Assembly: GCA_963836665.1 (NCBI GenBank)
Contig: CAWIKL010000001.1
Span: 2,790,001 to 2,854,000 of the forward strand
From: JAICSD01 sp963836665
GTDB taxonomy: Bacteria; Acidobacteriota; Vicinamibacteria; Vicinamibacterales; 2-12-FULL-66-21
Length of the DNA: 64,000 nt
Reading direction: 5' to 3'
Under the pieces are notes generated by a model. That model was not told where the DNA came from, did not search any database, and was given only the letters and a program-made list of their open reading frames with translations. Position numbers and translations under genes: made by a program. How positions within the stretch are numbered: the first letter of the stretch is position 1; each line of letters starts with the position of its first letter. Shown piece after piece: positions 62,429-64,000 of the stretch.

Positions 62429-63181
62429 TCAAAAGACGATGCCAATCCCGAACTCGGGACCGTACATGTCCTGCGTTGTGCTCCAGTGCCGCCGCGTGCC
62501 GCCCAACGTGGTGTCGGCGCCGAGTGCGAGATGCAGCAGCTGATAGCCCAGGCGGATGGACAGGTGCGGAAGCGCTTGCCAGTCCGCCCGTGCCCTGAGC
62601 CTCGTGCTGGTGTCCTCGCCGCCGCTGACCCCGACATCCGCGGCAAGGTCGAGTGTCCACTTGCGAGCCGCCAGGCCTCGCCAATCAGCGCCGACAAACG
62701 GCAGCCAGCGCGACCGCGTTGACGATCCGTGCAGCGTGACGCCCGACTGCGGAAACTCGAGATCAGCGTCAAAGTTGACCGCGACGTAGCGCGCGCCGCC
62801 CGTGATCCCGAGGCCTTTGTAGACGCGGTAGCCGCCTTTCAGAGTCACTGCCCAGATATCGCTCGCGACGTCGATTCTCGGCGTTGCGTCGTGCGACGCC
62901 GAGGGCTTGGTCCAGAGCACGTCGACCTCGCCGAACACACCTTTGCCGTGGAGCTCCATCCCGCCCATGTAGGCGGCGTTGAATCCCCAGTCGGTCGTCC
63001 CCCTGCCCCCTTCCGAGCCGTCGCCACCTCCAGGGAACGACGGCACATTCACCGTCGCGCCGTAGACCGGTGCCTGAACGAGGATGGGATAGATGACCAC
63101 GGCCGGCGGCGTGTCCTGCGCCAGGACAGGCGCGGCACCGAGGCCGAGCATCATCAGCACGGTCGTGAGGCTGGTACGCAT
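62429..63181 (-). CDS. Outer-membrane beta-barrel-like protein
   Basis: Protein of 250 residues from ATG 63181. The signal peptide is MRTSLTTVLMMLGLGAAPVL with cleavage near AQD. The mature sequence has alternating amphipathic strands (GVFGEVDVLWTKP, WAVTLKGGYRVYKGLGITGG, LSIRLGYQLLHLAL) and ends in a terminal phenylalanine (GIGIVF), features of small outer-membrane barrels in diderms. The open frame extends upstream of 63181 but lacks a signal peptide there. TACGAT lies 7 bp before the ATG. Confidence 0.8.
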   Translation of the reverse strand: MRTSLTTVLMMLGLGAAPVLAQDTPPAVVIYPILVQAPVYGATVNVPSFPGGGDGSEGGRGTTDWGFNAAYMGGMELHGKGVFGEVDVLWTKPSASHDATPRIDVASDIWAVTLKGGYRVYKGLGITGGARYVAVNFDADLEFPQSGVTLHGSSTRSRWLPFVGADWRGLAARKWTLDLAADVGVSGGEDTSTRLRARADWQALPHLSIRLGYQLLHLALGADTTLGGTRRHWSTTQDMYGPEFGIGIVF

Positions 63182-63188
63182 TGCGGCA

Positions 63189-63194
63189 ATCGTA
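63189..63194 (-). promoter_or_regulatory. Possible -10 element of a leaderless transcript (barrel gene)
   Basis: On the minus strand TACGAT is followed by seven bases (TGCCGCA) and the ATG at 63181. The run TACGATTGCCGCAATG is nearly identical to TAAGATCGCCGCAATG in front of the divergent gene at 63339. Confidence 0.45.
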
Positions 63195-63325
63195 GTAAGC
63201 CCTTGATCAGGGGCGCTGTGCAGAATCGGCAGGCGCCGCGAGCCCCGACCTGGTCTTGTCGTCTCTTGCCCTTCGCGTGAGCGCGCGCGCCGACGACAAC
63301 GCATCGGTCATCGTCAGACCGGCGG

Positions 63326-63331
63326 TAAGAT
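63326..63331 (+). promoter_or_regulatory. Possible -10 element of a leaderless transcript (ParB-like gene)
   Basis: TAAGAT is followed by seven bases (CGCCGCA) and the ATG at 63339. The arrangement mirrors that of the divergent barrel gene. No convincing -35 hexamer is present. The intergenic stretch 63182-63338 shows no other feature. Confidence 0.45.
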
Positions 63332-63338
63332 CGCCGCA

Positions 63339-64000
63339 ATGGCGAAGAAGAAAGCGGTTCGGCGCAAGAAGGTCGCAGCGGATTCGATCGGGCTGACGGC
63401 AGCACAGGTGCGTGCGGTCGACAGTGCCGAACTCGACAGGCTCGGAGCGCAGGTGGAGGCGGACGGGGGCGCCGTGCTTGGGCGCTACAGCGAACCGTTT
63501 GCCGGCAAGCCGGTCCTGCTCGCGGCGCTGCCGGTCGCATCCGTCGAACCGACGCCCTACCAGCGCGATCCCTCCGACGCCCACGTGAAGCGGTTGATGG
63601 GCGTGGTGGAAAAAATCGGGCTGTTCCTCGATCCGATCATCGCCATCCGGCACGAGGACAAGTACTGGACGCCGAACGGCAACCATCGTCTGCAGGCGCT
63701 CCGCAAGCTCGGGGTCAGGACCATCGTCGCCCTCTTGGTGCCGGATCCGCAGATCGCATTCAAAATTCTCGCGCTGAACACTGAGAAGGCGCACAACCTG
63801 AAGGAGAAGTCGCTCGAGACGATCCGAATGGCGCGGGCGCTGGCAGGAAACCGGGCGTCGGGTGGCGAACCGGAGCGGTCGTTCGAATTCGAGTTCGAGC
63901 TACCCTCATTCCTGACGCTGGGCGCGGCCTACGAAGAACGGCCACGGCTGAGCGGGGGCGCCTACCAGTCGATCCTGCGCCGCGTCGACGAGTTTCTCGA
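63339..64000 (+). CDS. ParB/Srx-like nuclease-domain protein (C-terminus beyond window)
   Basis: The first 220 residues are visible and the window edge cuts the rest. A lysine/arginine-rich start (MAKKKAVRRKK) is followed by a ParB-N-like domain: the segment LPVASVEPTPYQRDPSDAHV, then FLDPIIAIRHEDKYWTPNGN and HRLQALRKLGVRTIVALLV, where GNHRLQAL corresponds to the NTP-binding box of ParB-like proteins. ParB partner parA is not in the window and the sequence lacks a clear helix-turn-helix so far, so a chromosomal segregation role is not established; ParB-like regulators or nucleases are alternatives. Confidence 0.82.
   Translation, partial: MAKKKAVRRKKVAADSIGLTAAQVRAVDSAELDRLGAQVEADGGAVLGRYSEPFAGKPVLLAALPVASVEPTPYQRDPSDAHVKRLMGVVEKIGLFLDPIIAIRHEDKYWTPNGNHRLQALRKLGVRTIVALLVPDPQIAFKILALNTEKAHNLKEKSLETIRMARALAGNRASGGEPERSFEFEFELPSFLTLGAAYEERPRLSGGAYQSILRRVDEFL

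Noticed and set aside
63339..64000. Chromosomal ParB of a parAB origin region
   Set aside because: No parA, parS (TGTTTCACGTGAAACA-like) site, gid or rnpA neighbours are seen; only a ParB-like domain is supported.

Overview
The window is high-G+C bacterial DNA that is almost completely coding, and many neighbouring genes overlap by 1-20 bases. Its two halves differ. Positions 1-15876 (minus strand) hold a division and cell-wall (dcw) cluster. Positions 16018-64000 (mostly plus strand) hold a large surface-glycan region followed by housekeeping and metabolic genes. A meso-diaminopimelate-type MurE, a PASTA-tailed FtsI, a fused alpha/beta 2-oxoacid dehydrogenase E1, eight polytopic sugar transferases and a dcw cluster without murB or ddl would fit Acidobacteriota, perhaps a Vicinamibacteria-like lineage. 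That placement is inference; no rRNA or other decisive marker lies in the window.

The dcw cluster, in transcription order, is mraZ-rsmH-ftsL-ftsI-murE-murF-mraY-murD-ftsW-murG-murC-ftsQ-ftsA-ftsZ (ftsZ runs off the left edge). It is headed by a clear sigma70-type promoter and three GTGGA boxes 10 bp apart, the arrangement of an MraZ operator. Its products make lipid II from UDP-GlcNAc-enolpyruvate-derived precursors and build the FtsZ/FtsA/FtsQ/FtsL/FtsW/FtsI divisome. ftsQ contains a one-base frameshift. A 252-bp gap between murD and ftsW holds a perfect 14-bp inverted repeat.

Divergent from mraZ is ychF, followed from 17187 to about 54078 by a glycan locus. It encodes GT4, GT2 and GT9 glycosyltransferases, a capsule-type GT-B enzyme, two nucleotide-sugar epimerases, a DegT aminotransferase, an SGNH hydrolase with an MBOAT acyltransferase, a Wzx-like flippase (frameshifted), three radical SAM enzymes, two methyltransferases, a GNAT protein, a polysaccharide deacetylase and many GT-C membrane transferases. 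Several GT2 enzymes resemble polyprenyl-phosphate sugar synthases. A reasonable model is that they charge a lipid carrier whose sugars the GT-C proteins use outside the membrane, while the SGNH/MBOAT pair, deacetylase, methyltransferases and radical SAM enzymes decorate the product. The polymer is unknown.

From 54083 to 64000 come yqeY, a strong intrinsic terminator, a rhomboid protease, two more GT-C proteins, a convergent SDR/cupin pair, the fused E1 dehydrogenase, a secreted beta-propeller protein, a small outer-membrane barrel protein and a truncated ParB-like gene. No tRNA, rRNA, CRISPR array, insertion sequence or prophage gene was recognised, and no stretch over 300 bp lacks a gene. 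Points most worth following are a conserved 72-nt hairpin element in front of two distant glycan genes, TANNNT boxes 6-8 nt before start codons (possible leaderless transcripts), a beta-rich domain shared by two different GT-C proteins, and an epimerase without its catalytic tyrosine.
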